Assembly: GCF_020360975.1 (NCBI RefSeq)
Contig: NW_025408672.1
Span: 4,030,001-4,094,000 of the forward strand
Reading direction: 5' to 3'
DNA length: 64,000 nucleotides
Origin: Hirsutella rhossiliensis
Lineage: Eukaryota; Ascomycota; Sordariomycetes; Hypocreales; Ophiocordycipitaceae
Shown piece by piece: positions 19,436-29,429 of this stretch. Below the pieces are notes generated by a model that saw only the letters and a list, made by a program, of their open reading frames with translations, was not told the DNA's origin and did not search any database. The position numbers and the translations under genes are program-made. The stretch's first letter is position 1, and every line of letters starts with the position of its first letter.

Positions 19436-20613
19436 GTCGCTGGCCCTCTGGAGTCCGCCACTCCAAGTGCACCTCATCAGCAACAGCAACAGCACCTGCC
19501 ACCTTCGCCACCACCCTCTCCGTTCCCAGGACCACTGCCAGGCATTGGGTTGGACGTGAGTCGGGTCCTAGACAGCGATGTGAAGGACGGCAATGCCGGG
19601 ACTATTCGTCGGCGCGCGAACGCTGCCCTTGAGAAGTTGGGTGTGACCTGTCTGGGCGTCAATTCTAAGGGAAACGGGCGTTTTCGGCTTCTCTTTCGAG
19701 AGTCGGACGTCGATAAAGTACGACAGAACGACACCTGGATGAGGACACACTTCGACAAGGGAACGCTATATGGGGAGCAGTGGTACCTCTACGGGTTGAT
19801 AGAGCCCATTGTGGGGTTGCGACGGATGATATCGGATGCGCCGTCTTTGGGCGGATGAACGGGGTGAAAGTGCACAAGATGCGATGGCTCGGGACAGCGT
19901 CTGTCGACAAGGAGTACCGCTCTCTGGTGGTACATCTGGATAAGAAAGAGGAGGTGGACAGGTTGCTTGCCAAACGAACGGTTGAGATGGCGAATGGCGA
20001 GTGTGCATACACGCGACCATTCGTTCAGGGACTTCAACCAGCGAGATGCTACCGCTGCCACCTCTACGGACACTTGCATTATCGCTGCAAGGCGCCAACT
20101 CCGATCTGTGGACAGTGCGGCCAACCGGGCCATTCTGCGTCGACCTGCACCTCCGACGTTTTTAAGTGTGCAGCGTGCGGTGGAAAAGGAGCACACAAAG
20201 CTACAGATCCTGGGTGCCCGGTGTATCGCCGGGAACTCGCCAAGTTACGACCGACACCTTACTAACATACATCCTCTGTCTTAACCTTTTCTTTTCAGCA
20301 CAAACCCTCTACCTATACCTGTGGTTGCCCCACAGCTGGTAGGTTAGCTACACCGGACGGCTAAAGGCAGGTGGACTCTTCGTCAAATGCGGCGGAGGAG
20401 AGTGGTCTGTACCTCATCAGACAGGCTCCAGAATTGGAAAGGGACAGGTCAAATGAGCAAGAGACGGATTGAAGGATGTAAGAGAAATTTAGGCATTAGA
20501 TCGGGACGAATTCCTTGGGCTCGGAACCGAGTATTGGACAACTCTAGATTAGGCTTAGCGAGTCTGACGCAGTGCCTCTGACTATCGTCAATGGCGAAAT
20601 AAACATCATCATC
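19436..20613 (+). mobile_element. 5'-truncated, internally deleted LINE (Tad-like) insertion
   Basis: The segment interrupts a sequence that is continuous at 42841-42917 in inverse orientation, so both borders are fixed by an empty site. It carries ORF1-like coding with zinc knuckles and ends GGCGAAATAAACATCATCATC, a LINE-type tail with an (ATC)n run. No endonuclease or reverse transcriptase lies between, so most of the element is missing. A target duplication is not obvious. Confidence 0.8.
19550..20265 (+). pseudogene. LINE ORF1 (gag-like) with CCHC zinc knuckles
   Basis: Two frames, 19550-19858 and 19780-20265, belong together. The first has RRRANAALEKLGVTCLGVNS and KVRQNDTWMRTHF; the second has RVDRAHCGVATDD and MNGVKVHKMRWLG. 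It ends with three cysteine-histidine knuckles: CYRCHLYGHLHYRC and CGQCGQPGHSASTC fit CX2CX4HX4C exactly, and CAACGGKGAHKATDPGC is a looser third. In Tad-clade LINEs ORF1 binds the element's RNA. One frame break near 19785. The second ORF is absent. Confidence 0.8.
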
Positions 20614-21412
20614 ATCAGCCGAAGGCTGCGAGTCTGGCTACCAGTCCAGCAGTCACCGAACAATCAGTACAGTATGTCAGTATGTACAGTCATACATTCA
20701 TCTGTGCCTTGGAAAGTGTCGTTCTTGTCGCGGGTAGCATCAAGTGGAGTTACGTAGACCCGTGACCTATCTTGTACGGATTCTGGGTGAGAATCTGTCG
20801 TTTGCGAAGTTGCTGATCCCTCATCTTCATCTTAATTCCTTCCGGCGGCGACGCATAAGTCAGATGATTGCGGTCAAACGGGGCATCCAGCATCAGACCC
20901 TGCAGCGTTTTCACACGCGAGACGGCCACGTAGCTCAAACCGGTCTGAAAGTCACGGCAGGACAGATCTGTCACGATCATGTCTTCGGTGATGCTTTGCG
21001 ACTTGTGGATAGTAATGGCGTAGCATACGATCAGGGGAAACTGGGTGCGTGTGCAGATTGTTGGCTCTGAAGCAAGACGTGAAAAAGGCGTTGCGTGAAT
21101 GAAGTTTCCATGTGAAGCAGGGGGGTCCCACTTTTTAAGAGCCGTCGTCCAGTTGCTCCTCCCGTCCATACAAATTTGGGACCAATCAGAGCCCAAGAAA
21201 CTTATTGATCCCTGTCTGCACCAAACCCTCATACGAGAGGAAGGCTCGCCAGCCGCGGCTCGCGCAAAGAAGCCTTTCGGAACGAAATTTGGCGACAAGA
21301 GAACCGGAGAAGAGTTGGCTACAGAAGAGAGAGAGAGAGTTGGCGACAGTAGATAGGAGACAGGAAGAAGAGTGAGGTCGAGATACGAGACACGGCGAGA
21401 GACGTAGAGCAT
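20614..21412 (-). pseudogene. PIF1-like helicase C-terminal fragment
   Basis: Reading from about 21075 down: CTRTQFPLIVCYAITIHKSQ, MIVTDLSCRDFQTGLSYVAV, SRVKTLQGLMLDAP. These are the closing motifs of SF1 PIF1 helicases (the HKSQ motif and the YVAVSR motif VI). The ORF extends to 21412, but its upstream part has no helicase similarity. A near copy lies at 42330-42860 on the other strand; the two diverge upstream of the CTRTQF residues, so this copy is truncated there. It could derive from a free-standing PIF1-type gene family or from a Helitron of another type. Confidence 0.78.
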
Positions 21413-21767
21413 TATCGTGAGTGAAACCGAGACAGAGCGTCGGGGAGGCAGGCTAGGCCGCTGGAGGGAGATTTTGTTTAAAGGCGCAAACTCAAAGGGC
21501 GTGGAGAGACGGCAGGGTTGAAGAGAGATGTGAGTGGGTAATGCATGTCTGGGCGAGTGGAAGGCTCGGAAAATTTACATGTGCTACCGGTATAAGTCGT
21601 AGGTATAAACAGAATAAGGAGTATATTGGGGAAGTTTTGACTTGATCGTCTTCATGAAAAGGAGAACAAGAAGAGAAGAGAATGTGCTATTCGAGCCTTT
21701 GGCAGTTGATTTTGAGGATGATGAGACATGTTGTCATGTTGTATTGTTTCGTTTGATGCTTTAAAGT

Positions 21768-23187
21768 TTAGAGAATATTCTTGGGCGGACGTCGGGCGCG
21801 CAGTGGTCGGGAAGATATCGACGCGGGAGGTCTGATAGAGCCAGAGGCGGATGTGTCTTGGTGATTGACCTGTTCGGTGTCCGTTTCTGACTCTGCGGGG
21901 TCTTCCGGGGACAGAAAGGAGGAGGTATCGGATTTGGGGGAGTCTTGACCGTCACAGTCGGTGATTATGGTGGAAGTTTCGGGAGAAAGTCGCGGTCTCT
22001 TGGTTGGGGTTTGGTAGGATCGGGCAATGACCGACTTGATGCCAGCATAAGGGATCGACTGGGCCAGAAGCATGCGGCGTGGGGGAGGCGGGGCTTTGGG
22101 CGGCCTTGGGTTTCTTCGTAGAGGTAAACCTGGCCAACGCAACGCTATAGTCCGAGGGATTGCCGACCGCGCTCTTGGGTGTCGTCGGCAGTAGTTGTGT
22201 TGCAGAAGCCTGGTCGGACATGGCCTTGTCGTGGAAAGTCCACGTGTCGGGGACGACGATGAAGATATAGTCTTGGTCGAAAGCCGGGGCATGTTTCATG
22301 ATCTGGTGATCCAGTAAGCCGGCGATTTTGCCCGTACAGGTGAAGAGAGCGTTCGACTGGAACTGGCTGTCGCGCCTCTCGGTCATCTTCTTGCATAGGG
22401 AGGTCCAAGGATTAGCGTGAATGGGAAGATGACGAAAACTTGGAAGGGTGAAAGCCCTTGAAGGGGGTTTTGCCGGGAATCCCAGGACAAATAAAGGTGG
22501 AGAGCTGGACAAAGCCGCAGCAGCTCAGCTGGGTGTCGTCAAGGGCCGCAGCCGAGTTTCCATGCAGGAGGTCGCGGCCGGAGCCGATGACAGGTCCCGT
22601 GAAGGAGACAATGGGTTGTATCGTTGGGAAAGTATCCACCGAGCTGAGGGTGCGAGTGACAATTCTATGGATATCGTCAGGGAGGGCAGTGGCGACAGAG
22701 AGATTTGGAGCATAGACTCACGGTTGGTAGCTGTGATCGCGGACTATAAGCGCGGGGACGGTGTATTCTGTGATGTTATCATCGTCCGACTCCAAGCCAT
22801 CACGTCGCTCGATTTCCCACGTCAGGGCAAAGGGATGAACACGGCCGACCATGAAGAACCATTGCTCGGTCCATTCCGAGGAGATTATCTGTTGGTTGTA
22901 TATGGAAATATTAAGGCTGAAGAAGATGCAGGTCGATGGATTGCCAGTATCTGACCGGATTGCTGCATACTCCGGAGTCGACAGCCATGAGGGCGTGGGA
23001 AGGAAGACCTCGCTAGGGTTTCTGCGTTGAGCCCTTTGACACGATGCTCATTCTGGTAGGCGAACCTAGCCGGGCAGCCGGGCTGGACAAAGGCCATCAT
23101 GGACATGTCGGCGCCAGCATTTTTCTGGCTGTCAAGAGGTTGCCGCGGGGAGGACGAGGTATCGACGTTGAGCTGGGAGGCCGACAT
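21768..23187 (-). pseudogene. Unrecognised multi-exon or frame-broken gene beside Helitron C
   Basis: From MSASQLNVDTSSSPRQPLDS at 23187 the reading continues in pieces: MMAFVQPGCPARFAYQNEHR, then (other frame) LNISIYNQQIISSEWTEQW, FFMVGRVHPFALTWEIERRD, then an intron with donor GTGAGT near 22711. Next come TIQPIVSFTGPVIGSGRDLL, GIPGKTPFKGF, FTCTGKIAGLLDHQIMKHAP, DYIFIVVPDTWTFHDKA and an acidic, proline-rich tail ending RPPKNIL at 21768. The conserved-looking core is beta-rich and could be an OB-type fold, but that is a guess. A decayed relative follows at 23860-24240. Confidence 0.4.
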
Positions 23188-23859
23188 CGTGAGAACATGG
23201 CAGATGTAGTCACCGTGGAAGTGTAAATGAGGGGTTACGCAGAGTGGAGGTGGGCATCCTATAAAGCAGGTTTTCTTGCTGCTCGAAAGAGGGCTCGCGG
23301 CTAGGGTCGGGGAGACTTAAGAGTCAGAGAATGCTACCTAGGTGATAGATCAGAAGCGGGGGTATGCGGGAATGAGCTGGCGAGGTTCTTGAACAGTCTC
23401 GACCATCTGGTTCTATGGTCGTGAGTGAAGTAGGAGCCGGGGTTGGAAGTTGAGTAGGGGTGATGGCTATGTCGCGAGAAGTTGGAGGTCGGCGAACAGT
23501 AAGGTTAGTGTGGGTAAGTCTGCGGAGAAAGAAAGTCCAGCAGTACCCTTCGGTGTCATCGTTGCATGGAGTAGATAGCAAAGGCGACAATAACGAATGA
23601 GAGTGAAGGAAAGAAAGAGGTTATGGTAGTATTGCAGGGTCCTTTTTGACGGTCGTCGGTAGTTGGATGGGCATTGCGTGCGGCTGAGCGAGGCGGGTGC
23701 CGACCGTGTCGAGTCCACTATTGGGACACGGTGAAGTCGGATATAGGGGACGACCTGAGGAGGAGGATGCGAGTTGGTCACGAGAACTCTCCAAGAGGGT
23801 TTGCAAGTCGAGACTCCGGTGGCTAGCGACTACAAGAGGACAGGCAGGGGGATCCTGGC

Positions 23860-24240
23860 TGTCGCTTTAGCATGAAGGCCGTTGATGCGACGTTGGTGGT
23901 GGCGAGGGAGCAAACCTAGCCGGGTAGTCCGGTTGCACGAGGACACCGTGGACATGTTATCGCCGGCAGCCTTTGGCTGTTGCTCGACTAGGTGGAGTGG
24001 CAGATATTGATGGAGCAACTGATGCGCAAGGTGGGTGGGACGGCGTTGGAAGGGCCGGAGAGTATGGTTGGAAGTGTGCGGCGGGCGGTTGGCGCGGCCA
24101 CCCCATGTGCCGGAGGTCGGCAGTAGCCAGGATTCGCTGGAGTGCAAAAGAGAGCACGGCGATGGAAGGGCCGCCTTTGGCAAAGCTGGGGTAGCAGGTC
24201 GCACGTGGAGACCAGCCGAGGGTCGGGACGGTGGACGCAC
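23860..24240 (-). pseudogene. Decayed relative of the 21.8-23.2 kb gene
   Basis: The DNA at 23908-23990 (AACCTAGCCGGGTAGTCCGG, then GGACATGTTATCGCCGGCAG) resembles 23060-23140 of the neighbouring gene (CGAACCTAGCCGGGCAGCCG, GGACATGTCGGCGCCAGCAT), with several changes and indels. No open frame covers the whole match. The pair suggests a local duplication. Confidence 0.45.
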
Positions 24241-24480
24241 ATAGGGAGGGTAAATGGGGATTACAAAGGGTAGTAGTATTGCATCGCTTCGGTACCATAG
24301 GCAAGCATTATAAGGGAAGAAATGCCACGGCCATGAGAGTAGTGATCGTTAGGAAGCTTCCCACTCGGAAAGAAATAGTGTACGCCAAGAAGCGAGATTA
24401 TCCAAGTGGAAGTGCTCCGGAGCCAAAACTTTCTAGCCTGTTGCCAATCCACGCTAGTCGACGTCGAGGAGGCAGTAGCA

Positions 24481-25268
24481 TGGCGGACAGTCCTGCAGGG
24501 AAGCTAGGCGAGGCGGCCGCTCACCGTGGAGCCTGTTCGTTGTCAGTCGAGGATGGAGAAGAGGGTAGGAACGGGGGAGTGCCTGTTTCGGGGTGCGGAG
24601 ATGATACAGGGCAACTCCGAGAAGGGCACGGAGCACGGGAGACAAGGTTGGGGCGGTTCGGGAGATACAGATCAGTGGCGAATGAAGCATTAACGTTCCG
24701 GCTGATTCAGCCTAAGCAGTCTGCGGTCGAAGAAACCGCATGGAGAAAGCATGCAGAGGCGATCGCAAAGTCACTGCCGAGAAGACCGCCGCGAGGCGGT
24801 TTGCGGTCAAGCAGAGCACGGAAGTCCCGTAATTTGGTCAGCAGCGGAAATTCCGCGCAACGTCAGTCACCGAGTCCGCTTCCGAGGTTCGTGTTGCCTA
24901 CAGAACGTGGAGACCAGGGGCAGTGGGCTCTGACAGTCCGCCCTTCATCGGCCGTTTTGCCCCAGGAGAGGGTCCTGAAGGTGACGGGCAGGGAGATAAG
25001 GCGGCGACCGGCGGTGTCCCGGGTGTTCGTTCGAAAAGGGACCGACGCTCCGACCTATCCAGCCCAAGGATACGACTTTCCAAGACCTAAGACGAACGGC
25101 GCAATTTGCAGCATCGATTGCATGGGGTTTGCCCAAGCTCCGTCGGGGACCGGTTCGGCGGCCAAGGGCACAGGTGGGTGTGGACGATGGCGCAGCAGAG
25201 GCAGCGGACGGCTCGCTGCGCGGACAGAGGCAGTCCCGGAGGCGGGAGAAGAGAGCCCGTCTTCCTAG
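24481..25268 (+). CDS. Putative N-terminal extension of Helitron C protein
   Basis: An open frame runs without stop to 25268. From the ATG at 24481 it reads MADSPAGKLGEAAAHRGACS and continues with arginine- and proline-rich sequence. The next frame starts before the DUF6570-like domain at about 25301, so the two parts could be one protein with a frame break near 25280. Helitrons A and B also begin with an arginine-rich, poorly conserved region. No domain is recognised. Confidence 0.35.
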
Positions 25269-25300
25269 CCGGGATGGGCGCCCGATAAAACAGGTCCGAA

Positions 25301-26938
25301 GTGGAATCGGAAGGCATAGGAGACGGGAGCTGCAGGCCGAAGACCTGGCGAGTGTGCTGCGCTTTTTTGGAGGAAGACTTTGCCTTGAAGGAGAGATTGT
25401 CTAACGATCAGACGTGGTGCACGCCAATACCGCTCGAGAGGAAGGTGTCGACGGTGCGAGACTTCTATCAGGCGTTCCACGATGCGAGCACGTTGCCGAT
25501 ACGGACCTGCATGGTGTGCTACCGCAAGTGTACGAGAGGAGAGTTGAGGGAGATTACATGGGATCATTGGCTGTCAAGTTGCGTACCAAAGGGCGGCCGC
25601 TCACCATTTTCATGCCGGAGTTGCTTTCCTGAGGGCGAGTCCGTGTCGGTGTGCGCCGAGTGTGGCCGATGCCTGGCGCGCAGGAGCCTGTCGCCGGCGA
25701 TCCACCTTCACAGTCGCCTTGGCTGCGAGCACATGTTCCCCGATGAGCTCAAGGGACTGACGCCGGTCGAAGAGAAGCTCATCTCGCTGAACTCATGTTA
25801 CGGGTTTGTCACGAGATATAGCATTCCGGGCGGGCAGAGGCAGAGCGTGAAGTATCCGAGGCATGTCAGGGGCCACATCACAGTGTTTCCGAACAATGTG
25901 CAGGAGCTGGCCACCAAAGTGCTCCCGCACCCCCTTTTGCAAGCACTGGACGAGATCCACATCTCGTGGCAGGGCGCGGAGAAGCCGGCACCGAGTGACC
26001 TGTCGAGTCTCTTGTCGGTGAGGCGGCGGGTGGTCGAGAGGGCCCTTGTCTGGCTGAAGCGGAACAACCCCCACTACGCCGAGATCGAGATCGACGCGGC
26101 GGAGATGGAGAGCTGGGGAGACTCGATACACGGGGTACCGTCGTCGGTGTGCGATCGTATGGAGCGGAACGAGCCGTCTGGGTGGGAGAAAGCGCGGACG
26201 GCGCACGTTGTGCCGCCCACGGAACGCGCCGTGGACGAGGAGGGGCCGGTGGAGATCGAGGAGCTCTTCGCCCTGCTCAACCAAGGACAAGAAGCCGGCG
26301 GCCAGGGTGAAGGTCACGGGCCCAACGGAGAAGGCGCGGTTCGCGATGGAAGTGACGCCTGCCCCGACCAGAACGTTCCAGCGATCAACGAGGTGACGTC
26401 TTCTGGCATGTTCGCGCTCGACGGACCGCCAGACGTCGCGGACGTGGAGAAGCTGCAGTTTGCCTGTGACGCTGTTGGTGAAGGTGCCGACGACGGCCGT
26501 GCGGGCCCGAGAGCGTGGGTCGGGTCCCTAGCCGGGGGGGTTCGGGGGCGTGGCGACGGTGGTTGTGAGCCATACATCCGGGTTTCGCGGGGGGGTGAGT
26601 TTACCGATTCCTTTGAGGCGTCCTTCTTTGCCAGGACGTTCCCGACCCTGTTCCCATTTGGCGTTGGGGGACCAAGGCTGGTTGAAGAGACCATGGTCGA
26701 CGCGGGAAGGTCACGGCCAACTTGCGAGGCAGGGCTGTCGAGGCAGAGGCGGCCGCGGAGACCCCGTATCGTCTCGAAGCTTGAACCTTCAGGCGTGGGC
26801 CGAGATCGTGCTCCGGCGCCATGGTGGTCGATTTGCACTGCACCACATCTTCGCATTTCTCGTCTTCAACATGGGGTGCGGTCGAGGAACCGCCGGGTCA
26901 GCATGTTGAGTGTGGGAGGAAGAACTTCCGCAAGGTAG
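25301..26938 (+). CDS. Helitron C DUF6570-like domain and start of Rep
   Basis: This 545-residue open frame contains CMVCYRKCTRGELREITW, CRSCFPEGESVSVCAECGRC, LGCEHMFPDELKGLTPVEEK, HVRGHITVFPNNVQELATKV and ALVWLKRNNPHYAEIEID, matching the DUF6570-like block of copies A and B. Downstream, SFFARTFPTLFPFGVGGPRL is the beginning of the Rep N domain. After about 26700 the frame is wrong; the next frame (26821 on) continues. The domain accompanies Helitron replication proteins, and its task is not known. Confidence 0.78.
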   Translation: MESEGIGDGSCRPKTWRVCCAFLEEDFALKERLSNDQTWCTPIPLERKVSTVRDFYQAFHDASTLPIRTCMVCYRKCTRGELREITWDHWLSSCVPKGGRSPFSCRSCFPEGESVSVCAECGRCLARRSLSPAIHLHSRLGCEHMFPDELKGLTPVEEKLISLNSCYGFVTRYSIPGGQRQSVKYPRHVRGHITVFPNNVQELATKVLPHPLLQALDEIHISWQGAEKPAPSDLSSLLSVRRRVVERALVWLKRNNPHYAEIEIDAAEMESWGDSIHGVPSSVCDRMERNEPSGWEKARTAHVVPPTERAVDEEGPVEIEELFALLNQGQEAGGQGEGHGPNGEGAVRDGSDACPDQNVPAINEVTSSGMFALDGPPDVADVEKLQFACDAVGEGADDGRAGPRAWVGSLAGGVRGRGDGGCEPYIRVSRGGEFTDSFEASFFARTFPTLFPFGVGGPRLVEETMVDAGRSRPTCEAGLSRQRRPRRPRIVSKLEPSGVGRDRAPAPWWSICTAPHLRISRLQHGVRSRNRRVSMLSVGGRTSAR

Positions 26939-27556
26939 AGCGCATCGTGCGTTCGATGACCACAGAAAGGCTAGCGGCGGCGAGGGTCGAGTTGGAGAGC
27001 TCGGGTAAGACGACCGATGGTGACGTGAAGGAGCTTCTCAGGAGCCTCTCGCTTTACGGCCACCGGCAGCCCATGTCGAGAGGTCCGTCTCAATATGCGG
27101 CGGAAAATCCAGTCGCTCATCGTCGGATATGGCGTGCCGGCCATCTGGTTCACCATCAACCCGAACGACATTACGAACCCGGTGAAGCTGCGACTGGCGG
27201 CATACCGCACACGCGATCCCGACGCGGCCGAGGAGTTCTTAGAAGGCCTTGGGGATGCGTATAAGCGGGCACGGCTGGCGATATCGGATCCCATGAGCTC
27301 GGCCGTGTTCTTCCACCGCGAGATGAAGCTGTTCTTCGATCATTACGTGAAGGTCGGTGAAGAGTCGGTATTCGGGCGCATCGGCAAGTACTATGGCGCC
27401 GTGGAGACGAACGAACGAGGGGCGCTTCATGTTCACGGCTTGCTCTGGCTGCACGGGAACGCGCATCTCAGCTCGATGCTTGCCGACATCCACGGGGAGG
27501 ATCAGGCGGCGTATCGCGAGCGAATCGTCCGATACATCGATAGCGTCTTCTCAGAG
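26821..27556 (+). pseudogene. Helitron C Rep domain with HUH motif
   Basis: Two frames: from 26821 (VERIVRSMTTERLAAARVEL, ELLRSLSLYGHRQPMSR) and from 27095 (MRRKIQSLIVGYGVPAIWFT, INPNDITNPVKLRL, AVFFHREMKLFFDHYVK, VETNERGALHVHGLLWL). HVH is the metal-binding HUH centre. The exon closes with YIDSVFSE at a splice donor at 27557. A frame change near 27085 separates the pieces. The protein is the strand-nicking initiator of Helitron movement. Confidence 0.82.
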
Positions 27557-27642
27557 GTAAGAATGCCTACCTAAGATGTGCCACCGGGAGCCTGAAGTAC
27601 TCTTCTGATGGCCAAGTGGGGCCGGGTTGACGTGCAAGGCAG
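27557..27642 (+). other. Intron in Helitron C RepHel, absent from copy B
   Basis: It has donor GTAAGA and acceptor GGCAG, 86 nt in all. Splicing joins DSVFSE to DLDQESFCAVQAERS. Copy B has continuous coding at the same point (DSVFHE-CLDEDAGKAVRQERS), so the intron was gained in C or lost in B. Confidence 0.75.
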
Positions 27643-29429
27643 GATCTGGACCAGGAAAGTTTTTGCGCCGTGCAAGCGGAGCGATCTGTGACGGGCGGTA
27701 TTGGTTCCCTGCTGGACAACGCCGCGCAGTTCTCGGCCGCGTTTATCGAGGAGGCCAACTTCTGTGCCGGCGCGACGCAGGTGCACACGCATAGCCCGAC
27801 CTGTGTGAAGTATTCCTTGGGCAAAGGAGGGCGGAAAGGGACCTCTGCCGGTTCAAGGCGCCATGGAGGTTAGTCGACAAGACCGCCCTCACGGCAGACG
27901 GGGTGCTGCAGATCCGGAGGACACACAGCATGGTCAATCGATGGAACGAGGCTATTGCTGTCGGGCTCCGGCACAACCATGATATTTCCTTCATTGCGAC
28001 GCAGCGCAAGACAATGGCCCTCATCTATTATGTCACGAACTACGCGACCAAGGTGGAGGACCCGGTGTGGAAGCGTGTGGCGGCCGCGGCCGAGCTCCTG
28101 GCCGCCTCAACAGGTGATGGCACGGCCAACGGAGGGCGGGACGGTGGCGGAGACGCTGCCACCGATGACCCTGTCAAGGAACAGGACGCGACAGTTCCTG
28201 ATGAGAGTGGCGAACCGCGTGTTCACGGAGCGTCCGCTATCACAGGTCGAGGTCGTCGCTCACCTTCTCGGATATCCGGCCGAGTTCACCGACAGCAGCG
28301 CGTGGGCGTACCTGAACTGTTCTCTGCTGTACTGGGAAGTCTTTCGGCGATGGCGGCATCTCCGAGAAGCCAGTGGCGCTGCGGCTACGGATGACACCTT
28401 GGATGAGTCGGTCGTCGTCGAAGAAGAAGGCCTGAGAATCTCCCACGTCGAGGCGTACCAGCACCGGGGAGAGCTGCTGAAAGGCCTATGCCTGTATGAC
28501 TACATATCGATCGTCAGACTGAAACGCATCGGCAACGACGAGAGCTGGGCGGCTTGGGGAGATGTCTTTCGAGGATGGATGGGCGCCGGGACGACGCTGG
28601 GTTCAGGTGCTCAGGCGGCCGGGCAAGCACGCTACCGTCTGCCTCGACGGCTACCTGAGCAAGGACTTCACCTACGATGACGAGTCGTGCTACCGGAGGT
28701 GTGTATGGCAACTGCTCTGTCAGCGGGCATTATCGGAGAGGCTAACCCACCCCCTGAAGGGCAGCCGTGCAGCATCTTGCGCTGTTCGTGCCGTGGGAGT
28801 CCTTCCTGGGCGAAGGAACAGGTGAGATCAACAGCATCTGGGCGCGGGCTCGAGACGCTATGGCCCCGAGAATATCATGTCTCGTCGACAACGTGCAGCT
28901 GCTTCGACGATCCGCCGAAGACGCAAAACGCGACGCCAAGCAATGGGCAGCCTCGTCCGGCGATGGTGACCCGACGGTCGCACACGTCGAGGAGGGTGGA
29001 GCAGGCGAGGCGGGCGCGGAGTCTGCAGCGACATATCAGCCCAACAGCATCGGAGACGCAACGCGGCTCATCGACGTCGTCCGAGTGCAGTGGGAGCGAA
29101 TCAGGTGACGGCCAAGTCGCCGGAGCTCATGGCAATGATACAGCAGCTCTGTCGGTTTCAGCAATCGGCGCTGCGCTCGACGGCCGAGCTCGAGGCCACG
29201 GCGCTGATCGAACGAGGGGAGAGGCGGTTAAGCATGCCAGGGCGGGTATTTTCCGGGGCCGCACTACCGCCGCAGGATCAGGTCAAGGCTATCAAGTCGC
29301 AGCAGGTAAGTGCCTCGAAGGAGAGGGAGAGGATGATCCAAGGATACAAAGCACGCCCGCCGCCTGGGAAAGCGATCGCCGCGCAGCGTTGCGAAGGGTG
29401 ATGACCGGTTTCGGGAGGACGAGATCGAA
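27643..29429 (+). pseudogene. Helitron C Rep C-terminal part (tyrosine motif) and linker
   Basis: After the intron the protein reads AQFSAAFIEEANFCAGATQV and HTHSPTCVKYSLG, then in a second frame GVLQIRRTHSMVNRWNEAIA and VGLRHNHDISFIATQ, and then ALIYYVTNYATKVEDPVWKR with the paired tyrosines. Further on come MRVANRVFTERPLSQVEVVA and LSKDFTYDDESCYRR, followed by GT...AG sequence near 28699-28764 at the position of the copy B intron. Next are HLALFVPWESFLGEGTGEIN, VQLLRRSAEDAKRDAKQWA and MAMIQQLCRFQQSALR. Several frame changes interrupt it. Confidence 0.72.

Noticed and set aside
24231..24480. Start of the Helitron C protein at 24231
   Set aside because: The first part of that frame overlaps the decayed antisense gene copy and has no similarity to other Helitron N-termini; the ATG at 24481 is more plausible.
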